NCBI GenBank assembly: GCA_038131165.1
Contig: JAYPOZ010000002.1
Span: forward strand, 54,769 to 118,768
Direction: 5' to 3'
Source: UBA6544 sp038131165
GTDB taxonomy: Bacteria > Pseudomonadota > Alphaproteobacteria > UBA8366
DNA length: 64,000 bases
Part shown: piece by piece, positions 8,641 to 17,846 of the stretch
How the letters are laid out: every line of letters starts with the position of its first letter
Numbering within the stretch: position 1 is the first letter of the stretch
Made by a program: the position numbers and the translations under genes
Notes under the pieces: generated by a model
Seen by the model: only the letters and a program-made list of their open reading frames with translations
Databases searched by the model: none
Told to the model about the DNA's origin: nothing

Positions 8641-9756
8641 TTACTGGGCGCCGAGGCGCAGCACATAGCCGCCGCGCGCGCTCTCGAATTCAAGGTCGAG
8701 ATTGCTTTGCGCCATCGACAAACGAAGTTGATCCGGCCCACCGGAATATTCAAGGTCAACGGACGCCGCTTCGATCGACAACTGGACCAGCCTCATGTCG
8801 ATAATCGGCGAGACCTGAGCCAATCGGTTCCGAATCGCCAGCCAGTTCTGCAATGACTTGAGCGGCACGAAAATGCTGATCCGTTGGCGCCCGACCACGC
8901 TTTGAAGATTGTCGCGCTTCCAATCTTCCTCCGCCCGGATGATCAGGGCTTCGACGGCGGAGTTCAGAAGGCCGTCGACACCTTCGCCCGCCGACGCAGA
9001 GAAACTGCGCACAAATGTCCGGCCGGTATCCGCCTTCCCGAAGCGGGTCATTGACACCTGAACGGATAGCACGCCAGTGCGCGGGTCGATATCGAGCTCG
9101 GCGACAGCGACCAGGGTGCCGAAAGCGTCGTATTTGCCCGCGATGGCGGACAGGCGTTTCTCGTCGCCGTTGAGCGCCTGCTCGGCGCTGATGGCCGCGA
9201 TGTCGGAGTAATCTCCCAAAGGGACGACCATTGGCAGTAGACCCGATGGGGACGGATGGTTCGCCCAGGCGGCGAACCATGGATTGGGATCGTCCCACAG
9301 TAGAACCGACCCCGCCGCCCGGTAGACGGGCAATACCACGACGGGACGGCTCACGGTCTCGGCGATCGGCACATCGCGCTGGCGTAACATTTCGCGCACT
9401 GCCGAACGCTTGAACCGCACGGTCAGTTTGGCGACATATCGCCCGCCACCGAACTTCTCCTCGACAATCGCATAGTCCCGAATCGCGCGTTGAACGGCAT
9501 TCGCATCGATGTCCGGCAGCCGGTCGTAGTCATCCCTTAATGTGATCTTTTCGATCAGGCGCTGCAGCGCGGCCTGCTGGGCAATTTCGATGCCGCGCGC
9601 CTTTGCGGCAACCTCGTCGGCAGCCCTTTCGTCGACCGTGACGCCTTCAATCGCATAGAGATTGCGCACATCGGCATGAGCCGTTCCGGTCCATAAGACA
9701 AACCACATGGCCATGACCGCATACACACGGCCCGATGGGATCCACCGATCCGACAT
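8641..9756 (-). CDS. DUF2066-domain periplasmic protein
   Basis: A 371-aa protein with a clear signal peptide, MSDRWIPSGRVYAVMAMW then LWTGTAHA, probably cleaved after AHA. The start at 9756 is fixed by GGAGGC six bases upstream; the open frame reaches 9834 but without signal. The mature part (VRNLYAIEGVTVDERA...) matches the DUF2066 family, which has no assigned biochemical function. It is the first gene of the operon leading to hda and is divergent from purM, an arrangement shared by many alphaproteobacteria. A role in the envelope is likely from the signal peptide only. Confidence 0.85.
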   Translation of the reverse strand: MSDRWIPSGRVYAVMAMWFVLWTGTAHADVRNLYAIEGVTVDERAADEVAAKARGIEIAQQAALQRLIEKITLRDDYDRLPDIDANAVQRAIRDYAIVEEKFGGGRYVAKLTVRFKRSAVREMLRQRDVPIAETVSRPVVVLPVYRAAGSVLLWDDPNPWFAAWANHPSPSGLLPMVVPLGDYSDIAAISAEQALNGDEKRLSAIAGKYDAFGTLVAVAELDIDPRTGVLSVQVSMTRFGKADTGRTFVRSFSASAGEGVDGLLNSAVEALIIRAEEDWKRDNLQSVVGRQRISIFVPLKSLQNWLAIRNRLAQVSPIIDMRLVQLSIEAASVDLEYSGGPDQLRLSMAQSNLDLEFESARGGYVLRLGAQ

Positions 9757-9849
9757 TGCAAACGCCTCCGGATGAAGTATTTTCGGCCCATTGGTATATA
9801 CAAGCTTCGCCGAGAGGACACCATAGTCGCTCAACCACCACGCACTCCG
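9757..9849. promoter_or_regulatory. Divergent control region between DUF2066 gene and purM
   Basis: These 93 bases separate two oppositely oriented operons and must contain both promoters. A TATATA stretch near 9795 is a plausible -10 element for purM, but no convincing -35 was found. The purM start is itself uncertain (see that entry), so part of this segment might be coding. Confidence 0.4.
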
Positions 9850-10881
9850 ATGACCTACCGCGGCGCCGGAGTAAATATAGATGCGGGAAACGCTCTCGTC
9901 GAAGCCATCAAGCCGCTTGCCCGATCGACATCGCGGCGTGGCGCAAACGCTGATTTAGGCGGCTTCGGCGGTTTGTTCGATCTGCGTGCGGCCGGCTTCG
10001 AAGATCCCTTGCTCGTCGCCGCGACCGACGGCGTCGGCACCAAACTGAAACTCGCCTTCAGCACCGGCATCCACGATACGGTCGGCATCGACCTGGTCGC
10101 CATGTGCGTGAACGATCTCGTCGTCCAGGGCGCCGAACCGTTGTTCTTTCTGGACTATCTGGCCACGGGACATCTCGATCCCGATGTCGCAGCCGCGGTG
10201 ATTTCGGGCATCGCCGACGGATGCCGTCAGGCGGGGTGCGCGTTGATCGGCGGCGAGACGGCGGAAATGCCCGGCATGTATGGCGACGGCGAGTACGACC
10301 TGGCGGGTTTCACGGTCGGCGCGGTGGAGCGCGACAACGTCATTGACGGCACGAAGGTGCAGTCGGGAGACACGCTTCTGGGCTTGGCGTCGAATGGCGT
10401 CCATTCCAATGGTTTTTCCTTGGTCCGCCGTGTGATCGAGCGGGCGGGGATCGACTTTGATACGCCAGCCCCGTTCGATTCGAGGCAAAGTCTGGGAGAA
10501 GCCCTGCTCGCTCCGACCAAGGTTTATGTGCGGTCCTGCCTCGCCGGGATCGCGGCGGGCGAAGTTCATGGATTGGCACATATCACTGGCGGCGGCCTTC
10601 TTGAAAATATTCCCAGAGTCCTGCCGGAAGGCCTCGGCGTCCGGCTTTCCCGCTCCGCCTGGCCGTCAATTCCGGTGTTCGATTGGATCGCCGATGTCGG
10701 CGCCGTGCCGCCCGAGGAAATGGCGCGGACCTTCAATCTTGGCATCGGCATGGTGCTGATCGTCAATCCGGAAACGAAGCAAGAAACAATGACGGCGCTG
10801 CGGGAAAGCGGCGAATCCGTGTTCGAGATCGGCGAAGTCGTATTCCAGACGGACGGCGCTTTGGTCCGGATCGAGGATTGA
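9850..10881 (+). CDS. purM: Phosphoribosylformylglycinamidine cyclo-ligase (AIR synthetase)
   Basis: PurM converts FGAM and ATP to aminoimidazole ribonucleotide in purine synthesis. From ATG 9850 the 343-aa product reads MTYRGAGVNIDAGNALVEAI, matching the normal N-terminus, then ATDGVGTKLKLAF (nucleotide/phosphate loop), GGETAEMPGMYGDGEYDLAGF and HITGGGLLENIPR. An in-frame ATG at 9772 would add 26 residues not typical of the family, and neither start has a strong ribosome site, so the start is the weak point. purN follows four bases after the stop, forming a purM-purN operon. Confidence 0.95.
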   Translation: MTYRGAGVNIDAGNALVEAIKPLARSTSRRGANADLGGFGGLFDLRAAGFEDPLLVAATDGVGTKLKLAFSTGIHDTVGIDLVAMCVNDLVVQGAEPLFFLDYLATGHLDPDVAAAVISGIADGCRQAGCALIGGETAEMPGMYGDGEYDLAGFTVGAVERDNVIDGTKVQSGDTLLGLASNGVHSNGFSLVRRVIERAGIDFDTPAPFDSRQSLGEALLAPTKVYVRSCLAGIAAGEVHGLAHITGGGLLENIPRVLPEGLGVRLSRSAWPSIPVFDWIADVGAVPPEEMARTFNLGIGMVLIVNPETKQETMTALRESGESVFEIGEVVFQTDGALVRIED

Positions 10882-10885
10882 TTTC

Positions 10886-11542
10886 ATGCCCGACCGGCTG
10901 AAACTGGCGGTCTTAATCTCCGGCCGGGGCAGCAACTTGCAGGCCCTGATCGACGCAACTCTGCAGCCCGATTTTCCAGCTCAAATCGCACGTGTGATTT
11001 CGAACGAGCCGGACGCCGGAGGATTGGAACGGGCGGCGGCGGCCGGTATTCCGACACAAGTGATACCCCATCGCGACCATCCGGACCGAGAGAGCTTCGA
11101 AGCGGTGCTCGATCGCGAGATTCGCGCATCGGGTGCGGAGTTGATCGCACTGGCGGGCTTCATGCGGTTGCTGACAGCCGGGTTCGTGACGGCGTGGCGC
11201 GACCGTCTGATCAACATCCATCCCTCGCTGCTGCCGGCCTTCAAGGGATTGCACACGCATGAACGTGCCCTCGAAGCGGGTGTCCGGTTTACCGGCTGCA
11301 CTGTGCATTACGTTCGCCCGGAAATGGACGAAGGCCCGATTATCGTGCAAGCGGCCGTCCCCGTATTACCAGCCGACACGGCCGACAGCCTGGCCGAAAG
11401 GGTTTTGGCGCTGGAGCATATTATCTACCCCCACGCTGTCCGGCTCATCGCCGAGGGCAAGGTGCGGGTCGATGGCGAGCGGGCACTGGTCGACGGGGAT
11501 GGGACGGAGACCGCGGGTGCGACGATTAACCCCGCCCCCTGA
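10886..11542 (+). CDS. purN: Phosphoribosylglycinamide formyltransferase
   Basis: Transfers a formyl group from 10-formyl-THF to GAR. The 218-aa protein has LAVLISGRGSNLQALID at the N-terminus (phosphate loop), NIHPSLLPAFKGLHTHERAL with the catalytic Asn-His pair, and YVRPEMDEGPIIVQ containing the catalytic Asp. It follows purM with a four-base gap. Length and motifs are standard; the C-terminal tail after about residue 195 is variable in the family. Confidence 0.97.
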   Translation: MPDRLKLAVLISGRGSNLQALIDATLQPDFPAQIARVISNEPDAGGLERAAAAGIPTQVIPHRDHPDRESFEAVLDREIRASGAELIALAGFMRLLTAGFVTAWRDRLINIHPSLLPAFKGLHTHERALEAGVRFTGCTVHYVRPEMDEGPIIVQAAVPVLPADTADSLAERVLALEHIIYPHAVRLIAEGKVRVDGERALVDGDGTETAGATINPAP

Positions 11543-11619
11543 TCGTCCTGACGTCTTGCCTTAAGGGCATCGGATGTATAGGTAAGTTTGAGTATTTTGA
11601 ATTTGGAAGGTGATCGGAA

Positions 11620-11754
11620 ATGGTTCCGGAACTCGAATATCGCAAGGCCACGGACGAGCATCTCAGGACGTGGGAACGCGTCGTTAAATTGTTTACCGTG
11701 TCTGTCATTGGCATCGCGATTCTGTTGGGCCTGATGGCGGCGACGCTTCTCTAG
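11620..11754 (+). CDS. 44-aa membrane protein resembling aa3-type cytochrome c oxidase subunit IV
   Basis: A short reading frame from ATG 11620 to TAG 11754. The product starts MVPELEYRKATDEHLRTWER, then a single hydrophobic span VIGIAILLGLMAATLL at the very C-terminus. A charged N-terminal helix containing a conserved Trp, followed by one C-terminal span, is the architecture of the bacterial aa3 oxidase subunit IV family (PF07835). GGAAGG lies upstream of the start and a terminator follows eight bases after the annotated stop region. No oxidase gene is nearby, so the link to the oxidase is by resemblance only; it could be another small membrane protein. Confidence 0.65.
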   Translation: MVPELEYRKATDEHLRTWERVVKLFTVSVIGIAILLGLMAATLL

Positions 11755-11770
11755 ACGCGCTTTCAGCGGC

Positions 11771-11812
11771 AGACAAAAAACAGGCGCGCCACCAGGGCGC
11801 GCCTTTTGTTTT
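11771..11812. terminator. Bidirectional rho-independent terminator
   Basis: Arms GGCGCGCC at 11783-11790 and 11796-11803 flank the loop ACCAG. On the plus strand TTTTGTTTT follows; on the minus strand the A-run at 11775-11780 gives a T-run. It lies between convergent units (44-aa ORF on plus, ndk on minus) and fits termination of both. Confidence 0.85.
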
Positions 11813-11833
11813 CATACCATGTCTCGGATTCGA

Positions 11834-12256
11834 TCAGCCGACGATTTCCGTCCCTGCGAAGAAGTAGGAAATTTCCCAGGCCGCCGTCTCGGGGGCATCG
11901 GAGCCATGGACGGAATTCGCCTCCACTGACTCGCCGAAATCCTTTCGGATGGTCCCTTCCGCGGCATTCGCCGGATTCGTCGCACCCATGATTTCCCGGT
12001 TCTTCGCAATGGCGTCTTCGCCCTCCAGAACCTGAACCAAGATCGGTCCGGAGGACATGAACTCGCACAAATCGCCGAAGAAAGCGCGTTCCGCATGCAC
12101 GTAATAGAACTGTTCGGCCTGCTTGAGGGTCAACCGCATGCGCTTCTGAGCGACAATCCGTAAGCCGGACTGTTCGAACCGCGCATTGATCTGACCGGTA
12201 AGATTCCGCCGTGTCGCGTCCGGCTTAACGATAGATAGTGTTCTCTCGACCGCCAT
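11834..12256 (-). CDS. ndk: Nucleoside diphosphate kinase
   Basis: Balances NTP pools by phosphate transfer through a histidine. The 140-aa product starts MAVERTLSIVKPDATRRNLT, then MSSGPILVQVLEGEDAI, GATNPANAAEGTIRKDFG and NSVHGSDAPETA with the phospho-acceptor His. The ATG at 12256 has AGGAGG upstream; the open frame to 12376 is only non-coding extension. Single-gene unit ending at the shared bidirectional terminator; divergent from the ABC-F gene. Confidence 0.97.
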   Translation of the reverse strand: MAVERTLSIVKPDATRRNLTGQINARFEQSGLRIVAQKRMRLTLKQAEQFYYVHAERAFFGDLCEFMSSGPILVQVLEGEDAIAKNREIMGATNPANAAEGTIRKDFGESVEANSVHGSDAPETAAWEISYFFAGTEIVG

Positions 12257-12402
12257 AATGGACAGCCTCCTTACCCTTGCCACTCCGTTGAGGCGCCGGG
12301 TTATAGACGGAGTGATCGCCGACGGCAAGTAGTTCCTGAAACGCGGAATCATGCGAGCAAATGCCTGACAATCCACTCGGCGCGTGATATTGACCCCTCC
12401 CC

Positions 12403-14280
12403 ATGCTGACCTTCAACGAACTCTCCATCCGCGTCGGCGGACGCATGCTGATCGAAAACGCCTCGGTGCAGCTCCCCGAGCGCGGGAACGTGGGCCTGAT
12501 CGGGCGGAACGGCACCGGCAAGTCGACCCTACTGCGCGCCATTTTGCGCGAGTTTCCGTTGGAATCCGGTGAAATTACGCATCGCAGCAATGCCCGCATC
12601 GGAACCGTGGCGCAGGAAGCCCCTTCGGGCGCACAGACGCCGCTTGAGCACGTCCTGGCCGCCAATGTCGAGCGGACCCGCCTGCTGGCGGAACTGGAAG
12701 AGACGACCGACGGTATCCGCGTGGCCGCGATTCACGAGCGGCTGAACGATATCGAGGCGCATTCCGCGCCGGCGCGGGTCGCGCGGATTTTGGCCGGACT
12801 GGGCTTCGACGAGGCCGCACAGAACCGCCCCTTGGGGACATTTTCCGGCGGCTGGCGCATGCGGGTCGCATTGGCCGCCGGATTGTTCAGCGAGCCAGAT
12901 TTCCTGCTGCTCGACGAGCCGACCAACCATCTCGATCTCGAAGCTTCGATCTGGCTCGAGGGGTACCTGGCGCGCTATCCCAATGGCCTGCTGCTGGTCA
13001 GCCATGACCGGGATCTTCTCAACCGCGTTGCGGACGGCATTCTTCATCTCGACAACCAAAGACTGACCTATTACGCGGGCAACTTCGAACGGTTCGAGCG
13101 GACCCGGCGCGAGCAGCTCGCCCACCAGCAGGCGATGTTCGAGCGCCAGCAGGCGGAGCGAAAGCACATTCAAGCCTTTGTCGACCGCTTTCGCTATAAG
13201 GCGAGCAAAGCGCGCCAAGCCCAGAGTCGGCTGAAAATGCTCGAGCGGATGGAGCCCATCGCGGCGGTTACGGGCGAGCGGACGGCGAAATTCGAGTTCC
13301 CCAAGCCGGTCGAATTGGCGCCGCCCATCTTCGTCCTGGAAGATGCGTCCGTCGGCTATGGGCCGGAGACGACGATTCTGCGCGGCCTCGATGTCAGAAT
13401 CGACATGGACGACCGTATCGCGCTGCTCGGCGCCAACGGCAACGGCAAGACGACGTTTCTGCGGCTTCTGGCGAACGAGCTCCAGCCGCAGAGCGGGCAT
13501 GTCCGGCGCACATCCAAACTGGACGTGGGTTACTTCGCGCAAGACCAGTTCGACCTGCTGGAGCCCAGCCGGACGGCGTTCCAGCATCTCGCGGCGTTGA
13601 TCCCCGACGCGAGCGACGCCAAGGTGAGAGGGCATCTCGGGCGTTTCGGATTGGAACAGGCGAAGGGCGACACGAGAATCGAAAATCTCTCGGGCGGCGA
13701 GAAGGCGCGTCTCGTGCTTGCGTCGATTACCACCAAAGCGCCGCAGATGCTGCTGTTGGACGAACCGACGAACCATTTGGACATCGATGCCCGCGAGGCC
13801 TTGATACAGGCCCTGAACGCCTTCGAGGGCGCGGTCGTGATCGTCAGCCACGACCCGCATCTGGTCTCTCTCGTCGCCGACCGCTTGTGGCTGATCAAGG
13901 ACGGCCGCTGCGAGAATTTCGACGGCGACGTGTCGGATTACCGGAGTCTCGTCCTCGACGGCGGCCGGCAGGCGCGGAAGGAAGAAAAGGTGAAGGTATC
14001 GGACCCCACGTCAAAGCGCGAGGAGCGAAAGCGGCGTGCCGAGGAGCGGGCGGCGCAGGCCTCTTTGCGGACGGCTGTTCGCGACGCGGAGAAGAAGATG
14101 GAGAAACTCGCGGCACAGCGGGATTCCGTGGCGGCGAAGCTCGCGGACCCGAAGATCTATGAAGGCCCGACTGCCGATTTCGCCGAACTTGCGAAACGAA
14201 AAGCCGAGCTCGACGAAACGTTGGCCGCCGCGGAAACCGCCTGGCTGGAAGCCCAGGAGGCGCTCGAAGGCGGGGCATAA
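12403..14280 (+). CDS. ABC-F family ribosome-associated ATPase
   Basis: A 625-aa soluble protein with two ABC cassettes and no membrane spans: Walker A GRNGTGKST and GANGNGKTT, signatures FSGGWRMRV and LSGGEKARL, and the ABC-F Walker B form LLDEPTNHLD in both halves. A charged linker of about 80 residues (GNFERFERTRREQ...) joins them, and a C-terminal coiled coil rich in Lys/Glu/Ala (residues about 530-620) follows. ABC-F proteins act on the ribosomal E site. Length and C-terminal coil suggest the Uup/YheS side of the family, which I cannot separate by eye. Apparently monocistronic. Confidence 0.92.
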   Translation: MLTFNELSIRVGGRMLIENASVQLPERGNVGLIGRNGTGKSTLLRAILREFPLESGEITHRSNARIGTVAQEAPSGAQTPLEHVLAANVERTRLLAELEETTDGIRVAAIHERLNDIEAHSAPARVARILAGLGFDEAAQNRPLGTFSGGWRMRVALAAGLFSEPDFLLLDEPTNHLDLEASIWLEGYLARYPNGLLLVSHDRDLLNRVADGILHLDNQRLTYYAGNFERFERTRREQLAHQQAMFERQQAERKHIQAFVDRFRYKASKARQAQSRLKMLERMEPIAAVTGERTAKFEFPKPVELAPPIFVLEDASVGYGPETTILRGLDVRIDMDDRIALLGANGNGKTTFLRLLANELQPQSGHVRRTSKLDVGYFAQDQFDLLEPSRTAFQHLAALIPDASDAKVRGHLGRFGLEQAKGDTRIENLSGGEKARLVLASITTKAPQMLLLDEPTNHLDIDAREALIQALNAFEGAVVIVSHDPHLVSLVADRLWLIKDGRCENFDGDVSDYRSLVLDGGRQARKEEKVKVSDPTSKREERKRRAEERAAQASLRTAVRDAEKKMEKLAAQRDSVAAKLADPKIYEGPTADFAELAKRKAELDETLAAAETAWLEAQEALEGGA

Positions 14281-14436
14281 ACGAGCGCGCACTCGACATA
14301 GGCTGGGCCGGCGCCTGACCCGCATCGGCAGCGACCATCGCAAACGGCTGGAGCCAACCGAACAGCGCAACAATCGGAATGCGTGGCCGGTTTGGACGCC
14401 TTATATCTTGCGACCCGTACATTCGGAGGTCTCGAT

Positions 14437-15150
14437 ATGCCGGATTCGATTGAACAGCGCATCGCCAAGCTCGACTGGGCGTCCATCGAGACCGACCTGG
14501 ACGCGGCCGGATATGCCCTAACCGGCCCCCTGCTCGCCCCTTTGGAATGCATAGATTTCATTCGATCCTATGAAATATCGGAAATCTTTCGAAATCGTAT
14601 CGATATATCCCGGCATAATTTCGGCCGCGGCGAGTATCGGTATTTCGCCTATCCGCTTCCGGACATCGTTCAAGCCTTGCGGACGGGCCTGTATCCGCCC
14701 CTGGCGCGCATCGCCAACCGTTGGCGTTCGTCATTACGAATTCATAATGATTATCCAAACAATCACGAAACCTATCTCGCAACGTGCCACGGCGCCGGAC
14801 AAAGCCGTCCCACGCCTCTCCTGCTGAAATATGGTCCGGAAGACTATAATTGCCTGCATCGCGATCTTTATGGAGAGATCGTCTTCCCACTGCAGGTCGC
14901 TTTTCTACTCGACGCGCCCGACAGCGACTTTACCGGCGGCGAATTCGTGCTCACGGAGCAGCGCCCGCGCATGCAGTCGCGTGTCGAAGTCGTCCCCCTC
15001 GCCCGCGGTGAAGGCGTTATTTTCCCGGTCGACGAGCGGCCGGTCGAGGGGACCCGCGGCTTCTACCGGGCGCGCATGCGCCATGGGGTCAGCCGCGTGA
15101 GAACCGGCCAGCGCCATACGCTTGGGATCATTTTTCACGACGCGGCATAG
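14437..15150 (+). CDS. 2OG-Fe(II) oxygenase, COG3826-like
   Basis: A 237-aa protein. The core motif is NCLHRDLYGEIVFPLQVAFL, giving the HxD iron ligands (His-Arg-Asp), with a distal His in ARMRHGVSRVRTG and an RHTLGIIFHDA C-terminus. This pattern resembles the COG3826/PF09859 oxygenases, which a Pfam title links to damaged-DNA oxidation; that function has little direct support that I know. Start ATG 14437 is set by CGGAGGT upstream; an extension to 14383 has no ribosome site. It is downstream of the ABC-F gene by 156 bases and converges with the GST gene. Confidence 0.78.
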   Translation: MPDSIEQRIAKLDWASIETDLDAAGYALTGPLLAPLECIDFIRSYEISEIFRNRIDISRHNFGRGEYRYFAYPLPDIVQALRTGLYPPLARIANRWRSSLRIHNDYPNNHETYLATCHGAGQSRPTPLLLKYGPEDYNCLHRDLYGEIVFPLQVAFLLDAPDSDFTGGEFVLTEQRPRMQSRVEVVPLARGEGVIFPVDERPVEGTRGFYRARMRHGVSRVRTGQRHTLGIIFHDAA

Positions 15151-15160
15151 CGGCCGCGAT

Positions 15161-15763
15161 CTAATGCGGTAAACCGTCCATGCCGGTATAGCCCGGCAAG
15201 GCTTCGATCCGCCGCATCCAGGCGGTCAACGCGGTGTAGGGCGCCAAATCGACCTGACCTTCCCACACCAGGCCGGTATAGGGATAGACGGCGATATCGG
15301 CGATGGTCGGGCCGGCGCCGACCAGCCAATCTCGGTCGGCGAGATGGTCCTCCAGAACCTGGAATGCCGCCCTCGCGAGCGCTTGGGCCCCCGGATGATC
15401 GCCGTCCCGCTTAAATTTCGGAATGGCGCGGGCGGTGGCCGGTCCGTCCCACATTTCCTTGGCGGCAAACGAGAGCCATTGCGTGACATGGGCTTGGTTC
15501 ACCGGGTCACTCGGCAACCAAGTGCCCTCCTTGTCGTATTTCCGCGCGAGATAGACCAAGATCGCCTGCGAATCCCACACCGTCACGCCAGCGTCTTCCA
15601 GCACCGGCACCTTGCCGAGCGGGTGCCGCGCCAGGTGCTCCGGCGACTTTTGATCCCCATTCGGCAGCGAAATCAATACTTTCTCGTAGTCCAGACCGAG
15701 GAACGACAGCATCATTCGCGCCTTCTGGCAGTTCCCCGACGGCGGGGCATCATAAAGTTTCAT
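15161..15763 (-). CDS. Glutathione S-transferase family protein
   Basis: A 200-aa protein with an N-terminal thioredoxin-like domain, MKLYDAPPSGNCQKARMMLS (candidate active-site Ser9 or Cys12), the cis-Pro segment HPLGKVPVLEDAG and the glutathione-binding WDSQAILVYLARKY. The all-helical C-terminal domain contains DWLVGAGPTIADIAVYPY, the usual N-capping box. Substrate unknown. Same strand as holC-pepA, with a 24-base gap, and possibly transcribed with them. Confidence 0.9.
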   Translation of the reverse strand: MKLYDAPPSGNCQKARMMLSFLGLDYEKVLISLPNGDQKSPEHLARHPLGKVPVLEDAGVTVWDSQAILVYLARKYDKEGTWLPSDPVNQAHVTQWLSFAAKEMWDGPATARAIPKFKRDGDHPGAQALARAAFQVLEDHLADRDWLVGAGPTIADIAVYPYTGLVWEGQVDLAPYTALTAWMRRIEALPGYTGMDGLPH

Positions 15764-15787
15764 GGCGTCATCAATTCCTACAGATGG

Positions 15788-16252
15788 TTACGTCCCTTTG
15801 CTTTCGGCTTTCTTTTCCCAAGCGCCGCGGTCCGTCTGTTGCCAATAGGTGAGCGCAAAGCCCGCCTCCTTGCGTCGTTTCCAGTGATCCCGGGCCCCCG
15901 CGACGGCCAGGTCGTCGCGGCCGTCGAACATCTCGCAGCACAGATCGTATTCGCCGACCCGCGAGGAATCGGCCCCGTCGATCAGGAATAGGACATTCGC
16001 CGAATTCGGATTCTCGTCCGCTTCGGTCAACCAGACCGGTTGGCGGTCCGCGAATCCATCCTTCTTGCTGCCATGCGGCAGGAAACCCTCCCGCGAATTC
16101 GTCCAGAGCAGGCCATTCAGCGCTTCGACCCGGTCTTCGGATCCCGCCATCACAACCGCCCGCCACCCCCGCTCCAGGGTTTTCTCCAGAAGCTTCGGCA
16201 GCGCCTCTTCCAAGGTGCTGCGCTGCAGGTGGTAGAAGCGGATTTCCGTCAC
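15788..16252 (-). CDS. holC: DNA polymerase III chi subunit
   Basis: A 154-aa protein (MTEIRFYHLQRSTLEEALPK) with the chi-subunit features GWRAVVMAGSEDRVEALNGLLW and FLPHGSK, followed by PVWLTEADENPNSANVLFLIDG. Chi links the clamp loader to single-strand binding protein. It starts at GTG six bases after the pepA stop; pepA-holC is a conserved pair in proteobacteria. Confidence 0.93.
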   Translation of the reverse strand: MTEIRFYHLQRSTLEEALPKLLEKTLERGWRAVVMAGSEDRVEALNGLLWTNSREGFLPHGSKKDGFADRQPVWLTEADENPNSANVLFLIDGADSSRVGEYDLCCEMFDGRDDLAVAGARDHWKRRKEAGFALTYWQQTDRGAWEKKAESKGT

Positions 16253-16258
16253 GCCGGT

Positions 16259-17734
16259 CTAGCCCTCGTAGTTCTCCTGGACAAAGCGGTCGAGCAGGCG
16301 GACGCCGTATCCGGTACCACCGCGCGGTACGGTCGGTGCATCCTTGCTGGACCAGGCCACGCCGGCAATGTCGAGATGCGCCCACGGTACCTTATTGACG
16401 AACCGCTGCAGGAATTGAGCGGCCGTAATCGATCCGCCGTCGCGCCCCGCGACATTCTTCATGTCGGCGCCATCCGTGTTGAGCAGCTTGTCGTAGGCGT
16501 CGCCCAGCGGCATGCGCCAAACTTTCTCGCCGGTGGCGAGGCCCGCCTTGGTCAATTGCTCCGACAGCTTGTCGTCGTTCGAGAACATGCCCGCATGCTC
16601 GTGCCCGAGGCTGATGATGATCGCTCCGGTCAACGTCGCCAAGTCGACCATGAGCGCCGGCTTGAAGCGATCCTGCGCATACCAGAGCACATCCGCCAAG
16701 ACGAGGCGGCCCTCCGCATCGGTATTGTGGATTTCAATGGTCTGGCCTGACATCGACTTGACAATATCGCCCGGGCGCTGCGCGTTGCCGTCCGGCATGT
16801 TCTCGACAAGGCCGATCAAACCGATCGCATTGACCTTCGCCTTGCGGCCCGCCAGCGCCTTCATCAGGCCCGCGACCGTGCCCGCACCGCCCATATCCCA
16901 TTTCATGTCGTGCATGCCGGGGCCCGGCTTTAGCGAGATACCGCCGGTATCGAAGGTGACGCCCTTGCCGATGAAAGCGATGGGCTGCTTCGATTTCGCG
17001 GCCCCCTCCCATCGCATGATTGCGATCTGGCTCTCCCGGACCGACCCTTGCCCGACCCCGAGCAACGATCCCATGCCGAGTTTCTCCATCTGCTTCTCGC
17101 CCAGGATCTCGACCTTCACACCCAACTTGGTAAGCGCCTTGACCTCCTGCGCGAAGCTTTCGGGATACAGCAAGTTCGGCGGCTCCGAGACAAGGTCGCG
17201 TGTAAAGAAGACGCCTTCGGCGATCTTCTCGAGGGGCGCGAACGCCTTGCGTGCGGCGGCGGCCCCCTTCACCCGCAACGTGAAGGCCCGCAATGTCGGC
17301 TTTGCGTCTGCCTTCTCCTTCGTGCGGTATTTGTCGAAACGGTAGCTCCGGAGATGCGCGCCATGGGCGATGTTCGCGGCCGCCAAAGGCAACTCCCGCC
17401 CCATCGCTTCGACCGCGAGTTGAGCCGACTTGACGCCGGCCTTATTGAGATGCGCATAGAGACGTCCACCAAGCGCTTGCTGCTCGTTCTCGTCGAGGCC
17501 TTTTCCAACGCCCGCCAGGACGATGCGGCCCAGCGCGACATCCGCCGGCGCGACGATATCCAGAATCTGGGATTTCTTGCCGGAGAACCGGCTTTCCTTC
17601 AAAGCGCGCGAGATCGCGCCGCCTGTCGCCTTGTCGAGTTGACGTGCCGTCGCCGACAGCTTTCCGCCGTCGCCGACACATACCACCATTGCGCCGCTTT
17701 TCGGCAACCCTGGCTCAGAAAACGAAAGCTTCAT
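16259..17734 (-). CDS. pepA: Leucyl aminopeptidase (cytosol aminopeptidase, M17)
   Basis: A two-metal exopeptidase of 491 aa. Metal-binding and catalytic blocks are visible: IGKGVTFDTGGISLKP, MKWDMGGAGTVAG and the signature NTDAEGRLVLADVL. The N-terminal domain (MKLSFSEPGLPKSGAMVV...) is the variable DNA-binding/hexamer part. ATG 17734 has GAGG five bases ahead; the open frame to 17920 lacks homology. Its upstream region is shared with the divergent lptF. In several bacteria PepA also binds DNA as a regulator, which is not testable here. Confidence 0.96.
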   Translation of the reverse strand: MKLSFSEPGLPKSGAMVVCVGDGGKLSATARQLDKATGGAISRALKESRFSGKKSQILDIVAPADVALGRIVLAGVGKGLDENEQQALGGRLYAHLNKAGVKSAQLAVEAMGRELPLAAANIAHGAHLRSYRFDKYRTKEKADAKPTLRAFTLRVKGAAAARKAFAPLEKIAEGVFFTRDLVSEPPNLLYPESFAQEVKALTKLGVKVEILGEKQMEKLGMGSLLGVGQGSVRESQIAIMRWEGAAKSKQPIAFIGKGVTFDTGGISLKPGPGMHDMKWDMGGAGTVAGLMKALAGRKAKVNAIGLIGLVENMPDGNAQRPGDIVKSMSGQTIEIHNTDAEGRLVLADVLWYAQDRFKPALMVDLATLTGAIIISLGHEHAGMFSNDDKLSEQLTKAGLATGEKVWRMPLGDAYDKLLNTDGADMKNVAGRDGGSITAAQFLQRFVNKVPWAHLDIAGVAWSSKDAPTVPRGGTGYGVRLLDRFVQENYEG

Positions 17735-17846
17735 GAATTCCTCGTCCGAAAATTTGCACCGCCGTCCGCTGCGGTTTCCTTTTGTCACTCTACTCTCGCG
17801 CGGACAAAAGAAAAGCGTATCGACCGAGGAATCGACGCCTCCAGAA

